A stretch of 64,000 nucleotides of DNA from Furcasterigmium furcatum (Eukaryota; Ascomycota; Sordariomycetes; Glomerellales; Plectosphaerellaceae). A program made the translations under genes and the position numbers. Shown here piece by piece: positions 1 to 8,797 of the stretch; positions within the stretch are counted from its first letter, which is position 1; each line of letters begins with the position of its first letter. The DNA is taken from the NCBI GenBank assembly GCA_001599815.1, contig BCIA01000007.1:1240001-1304000 (forward strand), in the 5' to 3' direction. The notes beneath the pieces are model-generated. The model was given only the letters and a program-made list of their open reading frames with translations, searched no databases and had not been told where the DNA came from.

Positions 1-195
1 TACGTGGTGCTGCCGCTGCTCGACCCAACCTACAGGACCTGACGTCCACTGCCTCCAACCCGCCGCCCCAGAACTTCTTCCCCTTCTCAACCACCGATCA
101 CAAGGCTCGCGATACCTTTCGGACCAACCCCCCCGACCGAGCGACACCACAAGTCCTCCCGCCGGCCCGAAGCTCTGCATCTCCCCTCGCCCAGC

Positions 196-1629
196 ATGGG
201 CCTCCACAACCCCCTCCCGTCGTCTATGGCGTGTGAGTTGCCTTCGCTCCCCGACCTTGCCGCGAGCAAACTTCGCGGACCACGACCGAGCTCTGGAATA
301 TGCGCTGACTTCCCTCCTCTCCAGCGGAATGCACAAAGTGCGGAAAGATCCTGAACTCCTTCATTGACCCTCGACAGCCTCTGGGTCCCGAGAAGATTAT
401 CCCACCCTCCATCCTCGCCAACGCAAAGGTACGTACACTGCGCCCAGCCCAGCACATCTTGGCCGCAATCTCAGCCGGACTTGACAGCGTCGCATATGCT
501 AACATCTCCTGTGCAGGGCCTCGCGATCCTCACCGTCCTCAAGGCCGGCTTCCTTGGCTCCGGCCGTTTCGGCAGCGGCCTCGTTGTCGCCCGCCTTCCC
601 GATGGCAGCTGGTCCGCCCCCAGCGCCATCGCCACAATCGGAGGTGGTTTCGGTGGCCAGATCGGCTTCGAGCTGACCGACTTTGTCTTCATCCTCAACG
701 ACGCCTCCGCCGTCAAGACCTTCGCCCAGGCCGGCTCCCTCACCCTCGGCGGCAACGTCTCCATCGCCGCCGGACCCGTCGGCCGAAACGCCGAGGCCGC
801 CGGTGCTGCCTCTCTCAAGGGCGTCGCTGGTATTTTCTCATACTCCAAGACCAAGGGTCTCTTTGCCGGCGTCTCCCTCGAGGGCTCCGGCATCATCGAG
901 CGCCGCGACGCCAACGAGAAGCTCTACGGCACCCGCTACACTGCTGCACAGATCCTCACCGGCAGCATCCGGCCGCCGCCCCAGGCCCAGGCTCTCATGA
1001 GCGTCCTCAACTCGCGCGCCTTCTCCGGCATGGGCCGCTCCGCCTCCGTCTCCGACTCCATGTACAACGACAGCCCCGTCTACGACAACAACCACGATGA
1101 TGTCGTCTGGAACGGCCGCCGCGGCGACGCTATGGGCGAGGGCCAGCGCCGCGAATCCTCCTACGGCGACTCCTTCGGCGGTCCCAAGCGCTCTAGCACC
1201 TGGCAGGACGACAACTACGATCGCCCCGGCGGCAGCGGCGGCATCTCCCGCTCCAACACCTTCCAATCCCGCCACGACGACGGGGAGGTCGACGATTTCT
1301 TCAGGCGCGACACCTTCGGTTCCCAGAAGTCTGGCCCGGGAAGGCCGTCCGCCCCCAAGCCCAGCTTTGCCCCGAAGCCCTCCCAGCTCAAGTCCAACGA
1401 GGCGGTCGCCATGTTCACGTTTGACGCCGACCAGCCTGGTGACCTGGGCTTCAAGAAGGGCGAGGTCGTCACGATTTTGAAGAAGACGGAGAGCACGAAT
1501 GACTGGTGGTACGTTGCATTCCCCCTCCTACTCCTATCTAACCAAGACTGACCCGAAACTCGTAGGACTGGCCAAGTCGGCACCAGAACCGGCATCTTCC
1601 CGGCAAATTACGTCAAGATGAAGGAGTAA
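196..1629 (+). CDS. YSC84: YSC84/LSB3-type actin-patch protein with C-terminal SH3 domain
   Basis: Four exons join in phase: 196-232, 325-428, 517-1508 and 1566-1629, giving 398 residues. The protein opens MGLHNPLPSS, the usual start of this family, followed by the Ysc84 actin/lipid-binding domain (about residues 15-220; landmarks ILANAKGLAILTVLKAGF, TIGGGFGGQIGFEL and SLTLGGNVSIAAGPVGR). A Ser/Arg/Asp-rich linker (about 230-330) leads to an SH3 domain (about 338-397) with the ALYDY-like strand AMFTFDADQPGDLGF, the DWW tryptophans and the PANYV end. Yeast Ysc84/Lsb3 bind actin and Las17 (WASP) at cortical endocytic patches, and the same role is expected here. The last intron splits the second Trp of DWW, which is why the long open frame alone misses the last 21 residues. 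Start chosen for family match. No oddity in the protein. Confidence 0.93.
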
Positions 1630-3209
1630 CCGAGACGGAGAGGACAAGAGGGGAGAATTTTCACGCCCGAGGGACAGCGAGAAAGGGGGGGATATTCCCA
1701 ATCTGTGCCACACTCGCCTTTTTTGCCTTGCCTTATACACTGGGATACCACGGAGGAATTTCAGGGCGGGACACGCGACACCGCGCTTTTCATACTTTTC
1801 ACTCATGACGCATGTTACCTGCCTTGGACCTACAGTCTTACACGTTTGAAAGAGAGTCTCGGAGACGCACGGAATGAACGGAAAACCACCGGATTGATTG
1901 ATGACACTCTACAACTCTGGGGACGATACATGGAATTTTCCTCGCTTGTCTTTGTTTTCACGGGGTTTTGACATTTACAGCTCGGGCATTTTTGACATCC
2001 AATGACTTGCGACGAATTCCCCTTCTCAGTCGCCGCATGGGCGCGGCTTGCTTTTATTCTTGCGTGGGGCAGTGTATCCTAGCTTCTGGCGGGTGTTAGA
2101 CAGGACTCAGGGGTTTTCTATGCATTCATTCACTCACTCGTTGATCGTACCTGCATATCTGAAGCTGCCATGCGGGGCAGCGGGTGATGTTTGACAGTCG
2201 GTTGCTGACGGGGGCTGGTTCAGGGGCAAAGTGATCCAGACGGGATGGGACGAAAAGGGGCGCCGTCGGAGGAGGCCGGCGACAGGAACCTCCGACATGG
2301 AGGCCACTACGGGGCCCGAAGGGAAAGATTATTATATATTAAAGCTACCCATCACTTTGGATGTATCCTACAGCCGGTAAGGACAGGGCCAGACAGAAAT
2401 TCCCACACGAATCGAGACACACCAGAAGGACAGGAAGAAGAAGCAGAGCCGCGGCCGTAGATAAATAATGATAAAGGAGAGACGAAAGAAATGAATCAGA
2501 AACAAAATGCGACGTCCGCGGACAGGCACCGCGGTGAATTGTGCAGGAAAAGGTCGACGGCGGGTTCGAGTTGCCCGTCCCGCCGCCCGGCCCTCGTCGC
2601 GCTGTACTTATATATCCGGCCAGAAACAGACTCGCCCGGGGACAAATGAAACATGGAAAGAATGAAAAGAAAATGAAACATAGAAAAAGCTGAAGAATTC
2701 ATCCATCTTCGTCGTGTTCGCCAAGTCGTAAGAAGAAAAGGAAGCGTCGGGTCCAGGGCATGTCACCCTCTCGTCTCATCGTAAAGCCTACCAACCGCCG
2801 GGACCAGACCGACCTTAACCCTCGCTCATCTCCTCTTCTTCGACAAGCAAAAGCTCAAGTAATAACTCATGTCTTATGAGCGTCGAAGAGAAACCCCGGG
2901 AAGGGCATCGTATAAATTGGGAACGTATATTGGTCGGCCGGAGGCTTTGATGTGAGTAGTTGCCTCAATGGTGGCGGGAGCAGGCTCGCTCAGATGTGAG
3001 ACGGGTCGGCGCTTGGTAACGTCTCTCCCTCATTGGCGAGACATCGAGACTCATTGGTCAGAGGGTTCGGTGTCATAACGTGGGTGGCGGGGGAGAGGCA
3101 AGGAGACGCGGAGGATGACCAGGTGCTAAGGCAGAGAGGGAGAGCCTCACATCGCTTGACAGGTCCTAGATCCTCCGGCTCCTTGCCATGAAGCTCCTCT
3201 GGGTCGCGA
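1630..3209. other. intergenic region, 3' ends of convergent genes
   Basis: This 1.6 kb lies between two convergent genes. The first few hundred bases after 1629 are probably the YSC84 3' UTR, and an AT-rich stretch near 2330-2342 (attattatatatt) could serve 3' end formation. Short open frames occur on both strands, but none has family resemblance or splice support. I see no RNA gene or repeat. Confidence 0.5.
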
Positions 3210-4505
3210 TTAGTTGCGTGAGCCGGGGTTTTGTTCCGGAAATGTGAACCTCTGCTCGCTGTCCCCAAGCTCAGAGTCCATGGGGAAAGGCGTGTTGTAC
3301 TGGAAGGAAGCGGGCGTCTCTTGGGCGTTGGGCATCCCAAGTGCGACTGTGGGTTGTGTGGTGTTTGCCTGCTGGGTCGAGTTCTCGACTGCAAAGGAGT
3401 CAAGCAAGGAAAAGTTATGAGGAAGACACTGCTGGTGATCCCGCATGCCGCTTGCTGACGCTGTTGACATGTATCCCTGAGTGAACATGTTGTTTGAAGG
3501 GCGGTTGGCGGAGCCTGGAGTCAGGGGCGTGGGCTGGGTGTAAGAGCTCATGTCGGCCGAGGAGGAGGCCAATGCCTGTCGCCGAGGGCCACTGAAAGGC
3601 GTTGACAGCGAGGAGGGAAGGGTGCCGAATTGGGCCGCAGACAAGTTGGCCGCCCACTGAGACGACGAGGCTAGAGAAGACGGGTTGCTTTGAAGCTCGC
3701 GTTTCGACCTGTGATGTTGATCGATGACCTCTCTCAAAGTTGCCTGAAAGGTCACGCTCATCTTTTCGAGCCTGGCAATCGCAGATTTACCCAGCGTCAG
3801 GGGAACCTCCCCCCAATTGTCTGGCGTGATGGCAATGTTCCAGGTGGCGTCCGTGTCGGTAAGCCCCTGAGCAAAGCTCCAAATATTGACGTTGGCTGCA
3901 TAGCTCGTAGGGGTGAATGTGCCCGCCGATGTTTTGAGTAGAGGCGCGTACACATAGTCCAGGACCTGGAGCCCAATCTTTGCAGCCTCGCCTCGACTCA
4001 TGTAAGACGTGTTTGATTTGAGATCCACGCAAACAAAGTTGTCTTGGCCGCGGTGTCCGCTACGCGCAACATTGAGAAAAACCCTCGGGTGGCGATGGCG
4101 TCGACGTCGCGAGCCTCGCTGCCTCGGGGTCAAACGCCGTGCTATGGAGGCCTGCTGACCCGGGACCAGCAGGCCTCCAGAAGTATAAGGCGAAGAAAAG
4201 GAATTGCCGAGGCTATGGGAAGCCGGGTGGCCTTGTTGGACATTCTGGCCCTGCTGGTGGCCCATCATCCCCCCGGCCCCGAAGCCCGGGTCGGCCACAC
4301 GGGCAGGGTTGAAGCTGTGAGGAAGGGGAGTTTGGTCTGGAAGATGAGGTATATAAGGAACTCCGGAGCCCAGTTGGAAATTAGAGGCTTGAGGTCTTGG
4401 AGAGGGTTCCGAGGTCTCCACGATACGAAAACCGAGCTCGCCGTTGAGATTCGGGGGTAATGATGGAGGCTCATCGGCGCCCTCCGGGAACTCCATGGTC
4501 AACAC
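3210..4505 (-). CDS. conserved-looking hypothetical protein, possibly a regulator
   Basis: A single open frame of 431 residues with no recognisable catalytic motif. The N-terminal part (1-125) is rich in Pro, Gly, Gln and Ser. It is followed by a very basic patch (about 126-143, RRLTPRQRGSRRRRHRHPRV), which could be a nuclear localisation or nucleic-acid contact. A central segment (about 150-265) looks folded, with alternating hydrophobic and charged residues (landmarks FVCVDLKSNTSYMS and WGEVPLTLGKSAIARLEKM). The C-terminal 160 residues are again low complexity (Ser, Thr, Pro, Gln). This layout is common in fungal regulatory proteins, but I do not recognise the family. A second in-frame Met at 4496 is an equally good start. 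Extra 5' exons between 4506 and 5290 cannot be excluded. Confidence 0.65.
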   Translation of the reverse strand: MLTMEFPEGADEPPSLPPNLNGELGFRIVETSEPSPRPQASNFQLGSGVPYIPHLPDQTPLPHSFNPARVADPGFGAGGMMGHQQGQNVQQGHPASHSLGNSFSSPYTSGGLLVPGQQASIARRLTPRQRGSRRRRHRHPRVFLNVARSGHRGQDNFVCVDLKSNTSYMSRGEAAKIGLQVLDYVYAPLLKTSAGTFTPTSYAANVNIWSFAQGLTDTDATWNIAITPDNWGEVPLTLGKSAIARLEKMSVTFQATLREVIDQHHRSKRELQSNPSSLASSSQWAANLSAAQFGTLPSSLSTPFSGPRRQALASSSADMSSYTQPTPLTPGSANRPSNNMFTQGYMSTASASGMRDHQQCLPHNFSLLDSFAVENSTQQANTTQPTVALGMPNAQETPASFQYNTPFPMDSELGDSEQRFTFPEQNPGSRN

Positions 4506-6192
4506 CGAGGTAGTTTGCAGCCTAACCCAGCCTGGGACTTAGAGCCACCAGACGGTGTGTACTGCGACGTATGGTGGTTGGGCCGGAGAGGGCGTCGATC
4601 CGAATTTGACATTGAGGTTGGTCAATAGTCGAATCCCGGTTGGGTGTTCGGGGAAGGGTCGTTGCCACCTGGTTGCTGAGATGCTCTTAGCGAGCCCATA
4701 CTATAAGAAAGGAGAACAAGAGAAATGAGGACCAACCGCGCTTTGTGATTGAGCTTGACTGTGGGATTCAGGGTCTTAATATTATGGATGGTTACGATAC
4801 TGGTCTGCGGGTTTACGGGGGGCACGTTCCCATATGTGTGGGTGGGATCCGTGTTGCGTGCGATCTCTTGAGTACCGACCTTGGGTATGGAGATTCGCGA
4901 AGGTGGAAAATATGAGGGGAGTGTCAGGCATAAATCCACTCCCAATGCCAAAGTCCAATATCAAACGTTGCCTCGCTGGCTATGAGGATATTCCACTTAG
5001 CCTGAACGCCTCACTCACCTGTTCGCCTCTGGTGCCAGAGAGTGGCATTGTGACTCGGTCTGCGATGGTGCGCGGCCTGCGGCCCAGGCCTCACCTTGAG
5101 GCTCTGCTGTGGGCTCCCTCCTTGGAAGTAAGCCGAAGTCCGGATGGGTATGGACCGACAGATCAAGGCGACGGCAGCTGACAGGCGCTTGTATGGGTGG
5201 TTGCGCGAGGTCAGGTAGAGGAGCACGTGGCTCTGCCCAAAATGGGCCGCTTGATGCCAGCAGGGGTCAAGGCATTTGGATGAATCCATGATTTCAACGG
5301 TTTAGGGCTCTCAACTCACTGTGCCATTGTATTGGTGAGCTGTATGACATGTCGACCAGCGAGCCACGTCGAGCTCAGTTTGTTGTAGAAGGCTGGGGGA
5401 GTTGGGAGACTGGGGATTGCCATCAGCAATAGATCAGGCTATGCGGTCTGGGGAAAATCGGCCCAATGCTAAGTACGCCTGCCAAGCAGTCGTCATCGCC
5501 ATGCTCATGGTGTAGTAAGAGACGCAGGAAGAGCACTTTGCAGACAGGTGGGCGGCACCTCTTGCCCAATACTTATGAGAGAAAGTGCCCTCATGGCACC
5601 CGCTCCTGCAACGGCAGCTGCGACAAGAGACGTCGAGGGGCGAGAGCGGCAGCGTCGGCTGAATACAGGGGTTTGGATGTGGTCGTCTCCGCGGATTGGC
5701 TCAGGGGGTTCCCTCGCCGGCTCCCTGCATAACGGACCCCAATGAAATTCCAACTTGACAATTGGAATTGGTATTTCAATTTCCGCCAGTAATAATTCCC
5801 TTACTGTAAGCCTCACTTTTCCTCGGAAGTGAAGCGTGCAGATCCAGACATGATCATTCCGGGCGGGCTCTCCAGGCCGACATCAGCCGCCCTTATCAAC
5901 CCGGGTAGGCATCGGTGAAGGGTAATGGATGTAAATAGAGCTCATCGCGACGTTCTACATAAATAATAATTAAGCCATAACCATTCACATCTTGAGCCTC
6001 ATCTCTTATCCCGATATCAGAGTGTCCCCCTTTACCGCTGTTGCAACACACCGCTATCACCTCCTCAGCCAACTGCAGAACGAACTCCAACATCGTTTCT
6101 CTCGAACAAGCTGCTCTAGATGCCTGCCTCATGTACATATTATCCCTACTAGCAATCTCTCAATGAAGCGGCTGACGATTTGATAGCATCCC
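4506..6192. other. intergenic region without a supported gene
   Basis: About 1.7 kb between divergently oriented genes, probably holding both promoters and 5' leaders. Open frames at 4622-4951 (-), 5011-5289 (-), 5466-5732 (+) and 5505-5816 (-) lack family resemblance and do not splice convincingly to neighbours. A small perfect inverted repeat lies at 5746-5769. Confidence 0.45.
5746..5769. repeat. 8-bp inverted repeat with 8-nt loop
   Basis: Arms AATTCCAA (5746-5753) and TTGGAATT (5762-5769) are perfect complements separated by CTTGACAA. The element could be a small hairpin or a dyad protein-binding site in the 5' region of the following gene. No known family is assigned. Confidence 0.4.
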
Positions 6193-6978
6193 ATGGCACA
6201 ATGCTGTCAATGCGTCACAACCGCGGGCTCATCGACGTCGCTTGCCAATGCGACAAAGGAGATCCACAAGACAGCGGTCTGCCCGAGAAATAATGGCTGG
6301 TACCAGAGTACACCAAGGGCACTCGAAGCAGTTGATGCAAATGTCCAACAAATCAATTCTGCTTTTTGCAACACAACGGTTTCCTTTGTCCCACAGTTCA
6401 CACCGGGGGACCGACATTATACATCGGCGCCTTCAACACTTGAATCGAGTTTGTTAGTGGGGGAACGACTTTCTTTCTCCAGTGATTCTGCTTCATATTC
6501 TACCGAGTCTCTCTCTACCTCTCAAGATTATGTTTCCAGCTCCAGCCACCTGTCGCCAGAGAGCTGGGCGTCGAGCCCGCCTCCCCTGTCTCCTCCCCAA
6601 CCCACCCGAGCTCAGCCATGCGACTACGCAAACGATCCAATGTCCGTGCGAGCGCTGGTATCGAGCGTCTCGGCACCGCATTTTTTCGATCACACCCGGG
6701 CCTCGGAGATTGAGCCTGCTCCTCAACACTCGACAGATTGTCCCCGTGCGAACGGAAAGCTCACAGAAGCTGCGCTTTCCATCCACACGGATGAACTGAC
6801 TGCAATCGGACCTCAGGAGTTTTGTGATCATCCTTCATGCGCACTGCGAAGACTGTACTCAGACGACAGGTGCAAAGCCATCGAGGCCTTCTGGACTTGG
6901 TCCCAAACCCTCCAGGAGTGGGTTCACCGAGATGCGGAGACCGGCACGGCCATGTCATGTCCCAGGGAATTAGACTGA
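6193..6978 (+). CDS. hypothetical Ser/Pro-rich protein
   Basis: An open frame of 261 residues without a recognised domain. The N-terminus (MAQCCQCVTT) holds a short Cys cluster; residues about 80-145 are Ser/Pro-rich (runs such as SPESWASSPPPLSPPQP) and look disordered. The C-terminal 60 residues look more ordered, with Cys/His residues (EFCDHPSCALRRLYSDDRC) followed by a Trp-rich segment (FWTWSQTLQEWVHRD) that may form an amphipathic helix. There is no signal peptide or membrane segment. The start ATG follows 'tcccatggc', an acceptable context. The gene is unspliced as drawn and is followed by an AT-rich stretch consistent with a 3' end. I do not know its function. Confidence 0.5.
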   Translation: MAQCCQCVTTAGSSTSLANATKEIHKTAVCPRNNGWYQSTPRALEAVDANVQQINSAFCNTTVSFVPQFTPGDRHYTSAPSTLESSLLVGERLSFSSDSASYSTESLSTSQDYVSSSSHLSPESWASSPPPLSPPQPTRAQPCDYANDPMSVRALVSSVSAPHFFDHTRASEIEPAPQHSTDCPRANGKLTEAALSIHTDELTAIGPQEFCDHPSCALRRLYSDDRCKAIEAFWTWSQTLQEWVHRDAETGTAMSCPRELD

Positions 6979-7249
6979 AGGGGGTTGGTTCATTCATTGT
7001 TTGGAATATCGCTACGGCAGCATTTGTTCTGTGTTGATTCAATGTAATAGAGATTTTTGCTTTCTATTCTCGAAATACTCCATGGGATTCGAGATTGTGA
7101 TGTAATACAACAAAAAGGGGACTGTGGCCTTGCATCCGGCCCCGGCCCCACTCGCCCCGTGCCAGCCCGGGCTGACGCTGTACTGCATGTTGAGGACGTG
7201 GTCGTCTCCGAGGTGGCCCTGCTGTGGACTGCTCCTTCCTCGTGTCAGA

Positions 7250-8119
7250 TCATTGTGCCGCAAAGACTTTCGTCACGGCAATCATATCTTCCTCACCCAG
7301 CCCCTCTTCCTTCGCCTTTGCATACATCTCGGCACAGCAGGACACAATCGGTACTCTCGTCCCGGCAATCTCAGCCGCCTGCTCAACCAACTGCGTACTA
7401 TTATAACAGTCCTTGACCGAGGCCTGTGCCGACCAGTCCCCCCGCACCATCTTGTCGATTTTCACCTTTGCGTATGCCGACGCCATGGGCCCCGCGTCCA
7501 CTACCTCCCCAAACGTCGCAGGGTCCAGCCCCTGGGCGCGGGCGAGGTTCATCGACTCGGCGAGGCCCGATGCCATGGCAACCACGTAGCTGTTCACCGT
7601 GTACTTCATCTTGAGGCCCGAGCCGATGGGGCCACAGTAGATGGCTTTGGCAGCAAGCGGTTTCACGACGGGGCGTATGAGGTCGCATGCCTGGCGGTCG
7701 CCGGCCATCATGGCCACCAGGCGGCCTTGTTCGGCAGGTACTCGGGAGCCGCTGACTGGCATTTCGACGAAGGTGCCACCAGCGTCGTGTACTGCTTTTG
7801 CCAGGGACTCGCTGAAGTCAACGGTGACCGAACTGGTGTTGATGAGGGTCTTGCCGCGGAGGGCCCTTTTGAAGTCTTCGTCCAGAATCGACTGGATCGC
7901 TGCGCCGTCGAAAAGCATCGTGAAGATAAAGTCGGACTGCTCGACTACTCTGGATGGTGTGTCGCCGATTATTGCACCAGCTTGGCATAGGGCGGGATAC
8001 CTGGACGAGCTTCGGTTCCATACCATGACAGGAAAGTGGCGGACAAGGTTGAGGGCCATTGGCGTGCCCATGACGCCGACGCCGATGAATCCGACGCGAG
8101 CAGGAGTGATGAGTGCCAT
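7250..8119 (-). CDS. 3-hydroxyisobutyrate dehydrogenase-like (beta-hydroxyacid) dehydrogenase
   Basis: Intronless, 289 residues, the normal length of the NAD(P)-dependent beta-hydroxyacid dehydrogenase family. A Rossmann nucleotide loop GFIGVGVMGTPMALNL lies at about residues 10-25, the substrate-site signature MPVSGSRVPAEQG at about 119-131, the catalytic Lys in GSGLKMKYTVN (about 172), and KDCYNSTQL further on in the all-helical C-terminal domain. The family oxidises beta-hydroxy acids such as 3-hydroxyisobutyrate, or reduces semialdehydes. There is no clear mitochondrial presequence, and the C-terminus (FAAQ) is not a peroxisomal signal, so a cytosolic place is likely. It sits 6.6 kb before the catabolic cluster, separated from it by two regulators; membership is possible but unproven. 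Confidence 0.88.
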   Translation of the reverse strand: MALITPARVGFIGVGVMGTPMALNLVRHFPVMVWNRSSSRYPALCQAGAIIGDTPSRVVEQSDFIFTMLFDGAAIQSILDEDFKRALRGKTLINTSSVTVDFSESLAKAVHDAGGTFVEMPVSGSRVPAEQGRLVAMMAGDRQACDLIRPVVKPLAAKAIYCGPIGSGLKMKYTVNSYVVAMASGLAESMNLARAQGLDPATFGEVVDAGPMASAYAKVKIDKMVRGDWSAQASVKDCYNSTQLVEQAAEIAGTRVPIVSCCAEMYAKAKEEGLGEEDMIAVTKVFAAQ

Positions 8120-8797
8120 TTCTGCGATCTGCGGCTCTTAGCTACGTGGTTTAGATGAAGGTGCTCATCTGGAAAATCTTTATTTAAAAGGGACTGTTTG
8201 GGGACCCCTAATCAGTACGATGGTCCAACATGCTCGGCTTTTGTCGGAGGGAGCAGAAGACTTGCGGATCACATTAGCACCGCCGAAGGGCGAAATTGAC
8301 GCTGTTCGGCCCCGTAATAAAACGGATCTCCCCGCCCATCGGACCCGGAAGGTGTATTAAATGCCGATGCCGGTGGTATCATCCATCTTTTTTTGACTAC
8401 TAGTAAAGCTGGATGGTGACAGCGTAAATGTGGTAGACATCACGTCATAACGAATTCCGCCGCTTGCTCGTCTGATACAGTGATGATAGAGAGCATGGAT
8501 AGCGAGTGAATCATCGCTGGCATCTAGAAAATATATGCATCTGTAAATTTACATTGGCGATGTCTATCTTATTCGCCTCGCCTCGACCACTGGACATGAG
8601 CCTCTCAGGGCGGTGTACTTCTCCTTGGCGGTATACCTGGGGATGCCCACCAACTCCGGGCATGGTGGTTACACGGGGCCTGTCCGAGTCGCACGTGCAC
8701 TCAGACTTCAAGGAATTAGATCAGTTCCACCGCAAGTGCTCGCTCTGCCGCAGTGAAGATGCAGAACGAAAGCTCTGGCTTCTTCGAAAAAGGAAAC
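8120..8797. promoter_or_regulatory. upstream region of the dehydrogenase gene, 3' side of the homeobox gene
   Basis: Holds the promoter of the dehydrogenase that starts at 8119. I see a TTGGGGAC box at 8198-8205, similar to boxes upstream of cluster genes, and a TACTAGTA palindrome at 8398-8405, shared with the spacer at 14470-14519. No open frame here is convincing. A GTAAGT just inside the homeobox gene stop (8794-8799) could mean one more 3' exon of that gene in this stretch. Confidence 0.35.
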
